A stretch of DNA of 12,042 bases from positions 1 through 12,042 of the forward strand of contig JACMMK010000145.1 in assembly GCA_014379045.1 (NCBI GenBank). Direction: 5' to 3'. Positions 1-6,548 of the stretch are shown in pieces. The DNA comes from Burkholderiales bacterium (lineage in GTDB: Bacteria > Pseudomonadota > Gammaproteobacteria > Burkholderiales > CAIKXV01). Below the pieces are notes generated by a model. That model searched no databases. It saw nothing but the letters and a program-made list of their open reading frames with translations, and had not been told where the DNA came from. Position 1 is the first letter of the stretch; every line of letters starts with the position of its first letter. A program made the position numbers and the translations under genes.

Positions 1-1338
1 GGCGGTGGCCACGCCCCGCGCGCTCGGGGCCGTGCGCGACACCGTAAGCGCGAGATAGCCCGCGGCGACGAGCAACAGCGATGTCTTCGCGCCCACCGCC
101 GGGACGAGCAGCACTCCAACCAACACGGGTGCGATGGCGGCGCCGATCGTGTTCGCACCGAGCGCGCGCCCGAAGCTGCTGCCGGCTGCGCGTGCGCGCG
201 TGCAGAGGTCGCTGAATACTGCGCCCATCATCAGGGTGGGCAGCAGAAACGCCGCGATGGCGAGCGCACCCTCGGCGGCGAGCGCGGCCGCCATGCCAGG
301 GCCCAGCGCAGTCAGCACGAGCGCCTTCAGCGTCTCGGCGCCCCACAGCGTGAGGGTGCCGAGCAGGCAGGCGACGGCGAGCAGCCAGATCAGCCGTTCG
401 CCCGCTTCGCGAGGGCGCGGCCCGACCGGTTGCCAGCGCTGATACGCCGCGGCGCCGAGTGCGGTGCCGACCAGGTAGACCGCCAGCAGCATCGCGAACG
501 TGTAGACCGTGTTCTCGGCGACCTGGCTCAGCACCCGTACGACCAGAACCTCATAGCCGATGCCCAGCAGGCCGGTGGCGGCGAGCAGCGCCAGGGTTCG
601 CGCTCCGTGCGGCCTTGTGGACCTGGAGTGGGCGATCGATTCGGTCAGCGAGCGGGCTGTCGAACCGGCCCTCGGGTCGGCCACCGATGCGACTGCGGCC
701 GGTGCGGCGAACAGCGCCAGCGCGACCCCCGCGCACAGCAGGTTGAGCGCCGCGCACAGGATGGACGTGCGGATCAATCCGAACGCCGGCATCAGCCAGA
801 ACGCCGCGGCAAGCACACCGACGACCGCGCCGAACGTGTTGCCTGCATACAGCGCCGCGATCGATGAACCGTGCCTGCGCATCCGGCGCATCACCCGTTC
901 CATGGCGGGCAGTGTCGCGCCCATTGCCGCCGTGGCCGGCAGCAGCAACAGGAAGGTGCCGAAGAATGCGACCGACCACTGCCACGCCGGCGACGGTCGG
1001 GCGCCGGTCAACGCGAGCAGCACGCCGCCCACCGGCGCCATCAGGAATGCGAGCGCGACGCTCCACCCCCCGATGATCACTTCGCAGCCCGCATACCAGC
1101 GCGCCGGGTGCGCGCTGCGTTCGATCCTGGGGCCGAAGGCGAGCGCACCGACAGCCAGGCCGCCGAAGAATGCCGCCACGACCGCCAGCACGGCCACCCA
1201 TTCATGGCCGAGCCAGATCGCGGCCTGCTGCGTCCAGATGATCTGATAGCCCAGCCCGGCAAAACCCGAGGCGACCATCAGGCCGAGCGCGAGCGCGAGA
1301 CGGCGGCCCGGGGTGCCGGACGGCGCCTCGTCGATCAC
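1..1338 (-). CDS. Polytopic membrane protein of the spermidine synthase-like (fused membrane/aminopropyltransferase) type, 3' end outside window
   Basis: An open frame of 446 codons continues past the left edge, so the C-terminus is missing. The visible part is almost entirely hydrophobic with about ten or more membrane segments. An N-terminal SGFAGLGYQIIWTQ motif (residues 24-37), ALYAGNTFGAVVG (162-174) and a second, related ALGANTIGAAIAPVL motif (about 392-406) are hallmarks of the membrane domain found in front of spermidine synthase-like domains in many bacteria. The catalytic Rossmann domain, if present, would lie beyond position 1; a membrane-only relative is also possible. The start is uncertain: a GTG at 1338 is the only reasonable start between the upstream stop at 1387-1389 and the first hydrophobic segment, but it has no clear ribosome binding site; an ATG codes residue 21. 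It lies 48 bp behind the oxygenase gene on the same strand and is probably co-transcribed. Substrate is unknown; polyamine chemistry is only inferred from the family. Confidence 0.8.
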   Translation of the reverse strand, partial: MIDEAPSGTPGRRLALALGLMVASGFAGLGYQIIWTQQAAIWLGHEWVAVLAVVAAFFGGLAVGALAFGPRIERSAHPARWYAGCEVIIGGWSVALAFLMAPVGGVLLALTGARPSPAWQWSVAFFGTFLLLLPATAAMGATLPAMERVMRRMRRHGSSIAALYAGNTFGAVVGVLAAAFWLMPAFGLIRTSILCAALNLLCAGVALALFAAPAAVASVADPRAGSTARSLTESIAHSRSTRPHGARTLALLAATGLLGIGYEVLVVRVLSQVAENTVYTFAMLLAVYLVGTALGAAAYQRWQPVGPRPREAGERLIWLLAVACLLGTLTLWGAETLKALVLTALGPGMAAALAAEGALAIAAFLLPTLMMGAVFSDLCTRARAAGSSFGRALGANTIGAAIAPVLVGVLLVPAVGAKTSLLLVAAGYLALTVSRTAPSARGVATA

Positions 1339-1386
1339 GATGAAACGGCGCGCAGCGCGCTGCCGACGTCGGGTGCTGCCTGCGTG

Positions 1387-2010
1387 TCAGCCACTGAACC
1401 CGATCGTGTAGCCCCACGAGTCGAGACGCGTGGGGATCGCATTGAACGCCATCGTGATGCGCCGCGCGCCGGGATTGGGTGGCACCGCATGCATCAGGTA
1501 GCTCGGGAACATCACGAAATCGCCGGGGTCGGGTTCCGGACTGATCCACTTGTCGGCGTTATAGGGACCGCTGACGATGCCGGCGTGATCGTTCTTGAAC
1601 GCGAAATCGTTGCCGCCCGGCGATTTCATGAACACCGTGCATGCGTCGGGGTGGGTCGGGGTGAGGTAGACGACGCCCGAAATGAAGCTGTTGGCATGGT
1701 TGTGCATCGCCTGCCGACCCCCGGTTTCGAGCACGTTGACCCACATTTCCTTCAACGACCAGCCGATGCGCTCGCCGAACAGCACCGCCCCGAATTCCGC
1801 CAGCCGCGGGGTGATCACCTCGGCGGCCGTGATCAGCAGCGGACTGTCGCTCGGACGCAGCATCGCGGTATGCGACAGATTGGGCGACGAATTGTTTGCC
1901 AGCGCGGCGTTCGCCGTGAAGTGCGCGACCAGCCGGCGTATCAACTCGGCGTCGAAGGCCCGCGACACGCGCATGAATGGGGTGGGGAAAAGTCCGATGA
2001 CTTCTTGCAT
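1387..2010 (-). CDS. Putative 2OG-Fe(II) oxygenase (PF13759 / TIGR02466-like)
   Basis: This 207-residue protein matches the pattern of the uncharacterised 2-oxoglutarate/iron oxygenase family: an LFPTPF opening (residues 7-12), a W-VNVLETGG strand (90-98), HNHANSFISGVVYL (103-116), PGDFVMFPSYLMHAVPPN (162-179) and RRITMAFN (183-190). H103/H105 and H174 are candidate iron ligands, and an Arg at 183/184 is placed to bind 2-oxoglutarate. These assignments come from family logic and not from a structure. The frame is open further upstream to an ATG at 2106, but ATG 2010 is preferred because AGGAGA (2024-2019) lies 8 nt ahead of it and the family begins close to the LFPTPF segment. It is predicted cytoplasmic, with no signal peptide. 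It is the first gene of a minus-strand pair with the membrane protein downstream. The substrate cannot be deduced; a prolyl or other amino-acid hydroxylase role would be a guess. Confidence 0.85.
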   Translation of the reverse strand: MQEVIGLFPTPFMRVSRAFDAELIRRLVAHFTANAALANNSSPNLSHTAMLRPSDSPLLITAAEVITPRLAEFGAVLFGERIGWSLKEMWVNVLETGGRQAMHNHANSFISGVVYLTPTHPDACTVFMKSPGGNDFAFKNDHAGIVSGPYNADKWISPEPDPGDFVMFPSYLMHAVPPNPGARRITMAFNAIPTRLDSWGYTIGFSG

Positions 2011-2348
2011 CCAACGGGTCTCCTGATTCTGGTCGGGCGACCACGCGACCCGGACCGGACGCCGACTGTACAAACGGGTCCGTGACAGCGTCGTGACGGA
2101 GGCCATCAGGATCTGGCGGTCCTCCCAGAGTCACACGGGCGGCCGCCTTCGGGCGAGGGGTCAACGCCGCGCACCCTCACCGGGTCGACGGAAAAGCTGT
2201 CCAAGCCGACGGACTACGGACGGACTAGTTCCTTAAGCCAGCGTGAACAGGATCGCCGTCACATTGTGCGCTTAGCCTCGCATCCACGTATTCGTATCGA
2301 TTCATCGCGCTGTCCACTGTTAAAAACGCAAGATCATGGGAGTTATCA
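2011..2348. promoter_or_regulatory. Divergent intergenic region with short direct repeats
   Basis: These 338 bp separate two divergent starts and should contain both promoters. No convincing small gene is present. A 9-bp sequence GACGGACTA occurs twice, at 2208-2216 and 2219-2227 (11-bp period), and its GACGGA half recurs at 2095-2100 and 2187-2192. CGTGAC is repeated at 2081-2086 and 2092-2097, also 11 bp apart. GGTCG-GG-CGACC at 2031-2042 is a short inverted repeat in the leader of the oxygenase gene. The stretch from about 2260 to 2348 is less GC-rich than its surroundings and leads into a GGGAG ribosome binding site (2338-2342) for the gene at 2349. A weak plus-strand promoter could lie around TTGTGC (2264-2269), but its -10 partner is poor. 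Confidence 0.4.
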
Positions 2349-3041
2349 ATGAAAAAGTTCATCGCCGCTCTGGCGCTATCGCTATCGTCCGCCTCGCCGG
2401 CGTTCGCCGCTTCCGCGTTCAACATCGATTTCGAGAAGCTTTGGGACTTCGGCAACGGGGCAGTTAATTCTTTCTACAGTGGCGGCACGGCTGCCGACGG
2501 CTCGAGTGGCCCTAACCTCGGCGTCTCGTTCACGAACGTGTCGGGGTTGTCGAACGATCCGCCTTTTATCCAGTACGTGAACGCCCCGACCCCGCTCGGC
2601 ACGGCGTACGTATTCGCTACTGATCCGGCCGACCGCGCGTTCATGAACGTGGCGGGCGGGGTAACCACGGGTATTTCGTTTGCCTACTCGAGCCCGACCT
2701 CCGTCAGCAGCGCGGTGATCGCGTACGCCGGGCTCGATGGCACTGGCGCTCAGCTCGGGACCTTCGACCTGGCAGCCAACGACTTCGGTGGGTTTCCCAC
2801 TCAGAACCCGGGCGGCAACTACGGAACCTGGACCTTCGTCGACTTCCTGTTCGCGGGCACTGCCCTGTCGTTCGAACTCACCAACAGCCTCGACGTCGTC
2901 CTCTTCGACGAGATCGGTACCCTGACCGATTCGGGGGCCGCTAGCGTGATCCCGGTCCCCGCCGCCCTGCCTCTGCTGGTCGGCGGCCTGGGCCTGCTCG
3001 GCGTCGTGGCACGCCGCCGCAACAACAAGCACGTCGCTTAA
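2349..3041 (+). CDS. Exported protein with VPxPA/PEP-CTERM-like C-terminal sorting signal
   Basis: This 230-residue protein starts with a Sec signal peptide (MKK, hydrophobic core, likely cleavage after AFA at residue 20). It ends in a tripartite sorting tag: VIPVPAALPLL (200-210), a short transmembrane stretch rich in Gly/Leu (211-220) and an ARRR cluster (221-224). That layout is that of PEP-CTERM and, more closely, VPLPA-CTERM proteins, which are cut and sorted to the cell surface or exopolysaccharide by an exosortase; no exosortase is in this window. The mature part (21-199) is rich in Gly, Ser, Thr and aromatic residues, has no Cys, and looks like a beta-rich domain of unknown function. 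GGGAG six nt ahead supports the ATG. The PHP-like gene begins 25 bp after its stop, suggesting co-transcription. The function is not recognisable beyond sorting. Confidence 0.85.
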   Translation: MKKFIAALALSLSSASPAFAASAFNIDFEKLWDFGNGAVNSFYSGGTAADGSSGPNLGVSFTNVSGLSNDPPFIQYVNAPTPLGTAYVFATDPADRAFMNVAGGVTTGISFAYSSPTSVSSAVIAYAGLDGTGAQLGTFDLAANDFGGFPTQNPGGNYGTWTFVDFLFAGTALSFELTNSLDVVLFDEIGTLTDSGAASVIPVPAALPLLVGGLGLLGVVARRRNNKHVA

Positions 3042-3053
3042 CGCCAACACTGC

Positions 3054-3058
3054 AAGGA
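3054..3058 (+). promoter_or_regulatory. Ribosome binding site of the PHP-like gene
   Basis: AAGGA lies 8 nt ahead of the ATG at 3067, inside the 25-bp gap after the upstream stop codon. It fixes the start that gives a proper signal peptide and suggests that the gene is translated independently within a shared transcript. Confidence 0.6.
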
Positions 3059-3066
3059 CAAACCGA

Positions 3067-5340
3067 ATGAGCCCCCAGTTCAGCAAAAAGCAGATTTCCC
3101 TTGCGGTGGCCGCCGCCATCGGCGCGATTGCCGTCGCCAGCCAGGTCCGTGCACCGGACGCCGAAGCCGCGAAGACGCCGGGCAAGTACGTCACCGGCGA
3201 CATCCACAACCACACCACCTGCTCCGACGGTTCGATCTCGATGCAGAAACTGGTGAAGAAGTCGACCGACACGACCGATACCCCCTGGGGACTCGACTGG
3301 TTCGTCCAGGCGGGCCATGGCGGTACCGGCAACCGCAACTGCACGCTGATCGAAGACGCGACCTTCGCGACACCGGCGTACCCGGTGACTGCACAGGGTC
3401 CGAACACCACGTGGGTGAACTCCGGCATCACGCCGAAGGGCGACGTGAGCGGGTCCGGTGCGAACCGCAACATGTGGCGCTGGCAGGCCCTGCAGGAATT
3501 CCAGTATCCGATCATGGAATACCTGAACGCGTTGCGAAACCTGCCGATCTTTCTGGGGCTCGAGTCGGTGGTGGCCGGCCATGAGCACACGTCGATGGCG
3601 GTGATCACCGGCCAGATGCCGGCAGCCATCGACACCGCTCCGCTGCCTACAACCCCCGGCTATACCGCGCTGGGCAACGCCACCGCGCTGTCACAGTGGA
3701 CCTATTGCTTCGACCGCGGCGTCGGCGACTTGAGCCGCGGCAACACCTCGCCGCAGCCGTCGACCGACGGCAACAACTGGGATTGCTCGGTGACGGGCAG
3801 CCTGAACAGCGCCGATCCAAGCTGGAGCCCGACGGGACGGAAACTGAATCCTACCGGTGGCGCCGGCACCGGCGACCGCGGCCACAACAAGACGGTCGAA
3901 GGCATCAAGTGGATGGCCGAATTTCATCCGAACGCCAGCTACTACATCCCCGCGCACATCGAGCGTGCCGGCCCGTTCAACCCGAACGGCAACAACGGCT
4001 TCAACGCCGAGCACATCCGCAACTTCAACAATGCCGGGCCGAACATCGCTTACGGCATGGAGACCCAGCCGGGGCACGGCGCATCGAGCGATCGCGGTGA
4101 GTATCTGCCCCGGCGGCAGACCATCAACGGCGTACTGACCGACAGCGTGGGCGGCACGACGTACGGCGGCACCGGGGTCTACGGCGCACAGATCGGCGGC
4201 ATGTGGGACGCGATGCTGGGCGAGGGGCGCAACTGGTGGTTCTCGGCGAGTTCCGACTGGCATAACCGCGGCAGTTTCGGCGTCGATGACCGTCGTACGA
4301 CCCAGGACTTCTACCCGGGTGAGTACCAGCGCATGTTCGTGATGGTACGAAACGGCGCCGACAAGCTGCGTCCGCAAACGATCATCGACGGCATGCGTAC
4401 CGGCAACAAGTGGGTGTCCTCCGGTCAGGTCATCGACCGCTTGGCCTTCGTCGCGTGCGCGTCCTACGGCGGCCCGGCGTTCCGCTCGAACGCGTCGGTC
4501 GAGGCGATCGCGGTGGCGGCGGCGACCAACAACACCGACATCGACGCCAACGGCTGCGCAACGATGGGCGAGAAGCTGGTCGTTCGCCCCGGTGCCGAAA
4601 TCGTGGTGACGATCGTCGTACGCGACCCGGCCGGCACGAACTACGCGCCCTATACGTTCAACAACCCGTCGCTGGTTCCGATTGGTATCAATCAGCCGCT
4701 GAACATGCCGGTTCTCGATCATGTCGACCTGATCCGCGGCCTGGTGACCGGCTACAGGACTCCTGGCACGCCGGAGTACAACGGCCAGTGGCCGACCAAC
4801 ACCGCCTGGCTGGGGCTCGACGGTTCGACCCCGCCCAATCTCGACGGTGTACCGGCAGGTGCGAAGAACACCAGCACCGCGATCCTCAAGACCTTCAGCG
4901 GCAGCGCCACGGGTTCGTCGGCATGGGTCCCGGTGACTTCGTCGGTCGATGGCACGACGTTCTTGAAGATGACCTTCCGCATCCCGGCGGTGCAGGCGTC
5001 CCAGTACGTGCGGCTGCGTGGCACCAACCTGCCGCCGTCGACACCGTTCGAGACCGATGCCAGCGGCAATCCGCTGTCCGATCTGTTCACCAACAGCGGC
5101 AACGGTACGACCGACCTCGCAAATCTGAGGATCCAGTGCACGGCAGTCAGCACCAACATTCCCGCAAACAACGTTCTGTACACCGGCACCACGATCGACG
5201 GTTGTCCCAACCACCTGCCGACGATCAACGGCGTCAAGTACTCGGCGTTCGACATCGCGGCCTGGGCTGATCTGTGGTTCTACAGCAACCCGATCTACAT
5301 CGAAGTCGCTGGCCGGACACGGGTCGCCGGCGTGCGGTAA
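3067..5340 (+). CDS. Exported PHP-domain metal-dependent hydrolase-like protein
   Basis: This 757-residue protein has a signal peptide (KK at 7-8, Ala-rich core, cleavage probably after VRA at 29 or AEA at 34), so it is predicted periplasmic or extracellular. A PHP-type metal site is visible in the usual order: GDIHNHTTCSDGS (44-56; H47, H49, D54), QAGHGG (81-86; H84), GLESVVAGHEHTS (164-176; E166, H172/H174), PAHIER (295-300; H297) and SSDWHNRG (395-402; D397, H399). PHP proteins are mostly phosphoesterases; the reaction here is unknown. About 120 residues separate the third and fourth motifs, more than in compact PHP enzymes, and a C-terminal half of about 290 residues after position 465 is probably beta-rich. 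Eight cysteines (52, 92, 214, 240, 464, 497, 691, 713) could form disulfides. It follows the sorting-tag protein by 25 bp and ends just before a strong terminator. DUF3604-type PHP proteins are the nearest idea, but the classical motif spelling differs. Confidence 0.75.
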   Translation: MSPQFSKKQISLAVAAAIGAIAVASQVRAPDAEAAKTPGKYVTGDIHNHTTCSDGSISMQKLVKKSTDTTDTPWGLDWFVQAGHGGTGNRNCTLIEDATFATPAYPVTAQGPNTTWVNSGITPKGDVSGSGANRNMWRWQALQEFQYPIMEYLNALRNLPIFLGLESVVAGHEHTSMAVITGQMPAAIDTAPLPTTPGYTALGNATALSQWTYCFDRGVGDLSRGNTSPQPSTDGNNWDCSVTGSLNSADPSWSPTGRKLNPTGGAGTGDRGHNKTVEGIKWMAEFHPNASYYIPAHIERAGPFNPNGNNGFNAEHIRNFNNAGPNIAYGMETQPGHGASSDRGEYLPRRQTINGVLTDSVGGTTYGGTGVYGAQIGGMWDAMLGEGRNWWFSASSDWHNRGSFGVDDRRTTQDFYPGEYQRMFVMVRNGADKLRPQTIIDGMRTGNKWVSSGQVIDRLAFVACASYGGPAFRSNASVEAIAVAAATNNTDIDANGCATMGEKLVVRPGAEIVVTIVVRDPAGTNYAPYTFNNPSLVPIGINQPLNMPVLDHVDLIRGLVTGYRTPGTPEYNGQWPTNTAWLGLDGSTPPNLDGVPAGAKNTSTAILKTFSGSATGSSAWVPVTSSVDGTTFLKMTFRIPAVQASQYVRLRGTNLPPSTPFETDASGNPLSDLFTNSGNGTTDLANLRIQCTAVSTNIPANNVLYTGTTIDGCPNHLPTINGVKYSAFDIAAWADLWFYSNPIYIEVAGRTRVAGVR

Positions 5341-5367
5341 TCGCGGTTCTGGTTCGCAGTGTGAGTG

Positions 5368-5400
5368 GGCGCCGCGCGGCAACGCGCGGCGCCTTTTCTC
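5368..5400 (+). terminator. Strong intrinsic terminator after the PHP-like gene
   Basis: An 11-bp perfect GC stem (5368-5378 with 5383-5393) closed by a GCAA (GNRA-type) tetraloop is followed directly by TTTTCTC. It starts 27 nt after the stop codon at 5338-5340 and should end the transcript of the two-gene unit that begins at 2349. Confidence 0.9.
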
Positions 5401-5666
5401 GTGGTAGATCCCTGCATCGTCACGCTTAGCTTCGATTTCCCGGTCACGTACGCAGGAACTCCAACCGTCGAGGTTCGCCAGCACCACGGCGCGGATCGAT
5501 CGCACTCGGTGGTCGATGCGCGCTCGGGCGCGGCGATCGGCGCAGCACCTCTGCCGTAATCGCCGCCGTGCCTGCCGATCGTGGCCGACGTCCCGTGTTC
5601 CAGCGGGTCGGCCCAGCCTTCGTTGGCCGCGCACTTCCATCCGATACACCTCATTGCCGGAACACC
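5401..5666. other. Intergenic gap, no gene recognised
   Basis: These 266 bp lie between the terminator and the isomerase gene. Short open frames on both strands look like non-coding translations with no start signal or recognisable domain. A promoter for the isomerase gene should be here; TTGGCC (5623-5628) and TACACC (5645-5650) with a 16-bp spacer are a weak candidate that would leave only a very short leader. No convincing repeat or RNA structure was seen. Confidence 0.4.
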
Positions 5667-6548
5667 ATGTCTCCATCGAACCCTGTCCCCCCTTCCATAC
5701 CGACCCGCACCCCGAACGACACCGGCCCACGCGCTGATGGGACCGCTCGCAAAGGTATGCTTCGCGAGCCGTTGTTCCACTTCGTCGTGCTCGGCGCATT
5801 GCTGTTCGCGATCGACCATTTCATCGTGGCGCAGAAGGAAGATCCGTTGACGATCGTCGTCGGTTCCAAGGCGGTCATCGAGGCCCGGCAGGCGTATCTG
5901 GAGTCCCGTGGACGCGAGCCGAACGCCGATGAACTCGACGCCCTGGGCAAGATCTGGCTCGACAACGAGCTGCTCTACCGCGAAGGCCTGGCGTTGCAAC
6001 TCGACCAGGGCGACCGCGCGATCCGCGAGCGAGTGATCTTCAAGGCGCTGAGTGTCATCGATTCGAACCTGAAACCGCCGCCTTTCGACGAGCAAGTCCT
6101 GCGTCAGTGGTTCGAGGCCAACCGCGCCAAGTACGACGAGCCCGTACGCTTCGACTTTCTCGAAGCGGCGTTGTCGGAAGACACCTCCGAGACGGCGGTA
6201 CGCAGCTTCGTCGTCGCCTTGAATAGCGGGACCCCCGGCGACGCGAAGGCCGGGTTGCGCGTGTTCAAGGGCCGTCCGCAGGCCAATGTGGTGCAGAGCT
6301 ACGGCCCCGAGTTCACCAAATTGCTTGCCGAGTCCCCGGTGGGGGAATGGCGCGCGCTACAGACCAGGGAGGGGTGGCGCGCAATTCAGCTGCAGGGCCT
6401 CACCCCGGGCCAGCCGGCCGATTTCATTGCCCTGCGCGGGGTCGTCCTCCACGACTGGACCGACGCGATGATGGCGCAACAGCGCACGGTGGCCGTGCGC
6501 GCGCTGGCGAAGAAGTACACCGTCAAGTACGAGAACGTGCCGAAATGA
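5667..6548 (+). CDS. Membrane-anchored parvulin-like peptidyl-prolyl cis-trans isomerase (PpiC/SurA type)
   Basis: The protein has 293 residues. A short Pro-rich N-terminal tail is followed by one membrane anchor (about 34-54, LREPLFHFVVLGALLFAIDHF), which places the rest in the periplasm. Residues 60-160 are mostly helical and charged, like the chaperone part of SurA/PpiD relatives (ADELDALGKIWLDNELLYREG, split around residues 87-107). Residues 160-245 resemble a parvulin domain: FDFLEAAL, SYGPEFTKLL and a terminal WRAIQLQGL strand. It would help fold exported proteins. The start is uncertain: ATG 5667 has only a weak CGGAA upstream; ATG 5757 (KGMLREPLFHF) matches where many anchored relatives begin but has AAAGG too close. 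An ATG at 5568 in frame is unlikely. The stop overlaps the next gene's start as ATGA, which indicates translational coupling. Confidence 0.8.
   Translation: MSPSNPVPPSIPTRTPNDTGPRADGTARKGMLREPLFHFVVLGALLFAIDHFIVAQKEDPLTIVVGSKAVIEARQAYLESRGREPNADELDALGKIWLDNELLYREGLALQLDQGDRAIRERVIFKALSVIDSNLKPPPFDEQVLRQWFEANRAKYDEPVRFDFLEAALSEDTSETAVRSFVVALNSGTPGDAKAGLRVFKGRPQANVVQSYGPEFTKLLAESPVGEWRALQTREGWRAIQLQGLTPGQPADFIALRGVVLHDWTDAMMAQQRTVAVRALAKKYTVKYENVPK

Noticed and set aside
551..1201. 216-codon minus-strand frame within the spermidine synthase-like gene
   Set aside because: It is Arg-rich and lacks hydrophobic segments. The neighbouring frame gives clear membrane helices and family motifs.
871..2085. 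404-codon open frame on the plus strand
   Set aside because: It crosses the oxygenase gene and the start of the membrane protein in antisense, and has no domain or start signal.
2011..2106. Start of the oxygenase at ATG 2106
   Set aside because: The extra 32 residues are Arg-rich and not typical of the family, whereas ATG 2010 has a strong ribosome binding site.
2225..2455. 76-codon minus-strand frame over the start of the sorting-tag protein
   Set aside because: It overlaps a well-supported signal peptide and ribosome binding site on the other strand, and has no recognisable feature.
3067..5340. Firm assignment to DUF3604
   Set aside because: The metal motifs resemble PHP proteins in general, but the first and second motif spellings do not clearly match DUF3604, so only the superfamily is claimed.
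5365..5559. 64-codon plus-strand frame after the terminator
   Set aside because: It begins inside the terminator hairpin and has no ribosome binding site or similarity that I recognise.
3691..5799. 702-codon open frame on the minus strand opposite the PHP-like gene
   Set aside because: It is Arg-rich, low-complexity translation typical of the antisense of GC-rich genes. The plus-strand gene has a signal peptide, metal motifs, a ribosome binding site and a terminator.
6347..6544. Longer N-terminus for the HupE-like protein
   Set aside because: It would overlap the isomerase by about 200 bp and bury the signal peptide. The ATGA overlap at 6545 is a better start.
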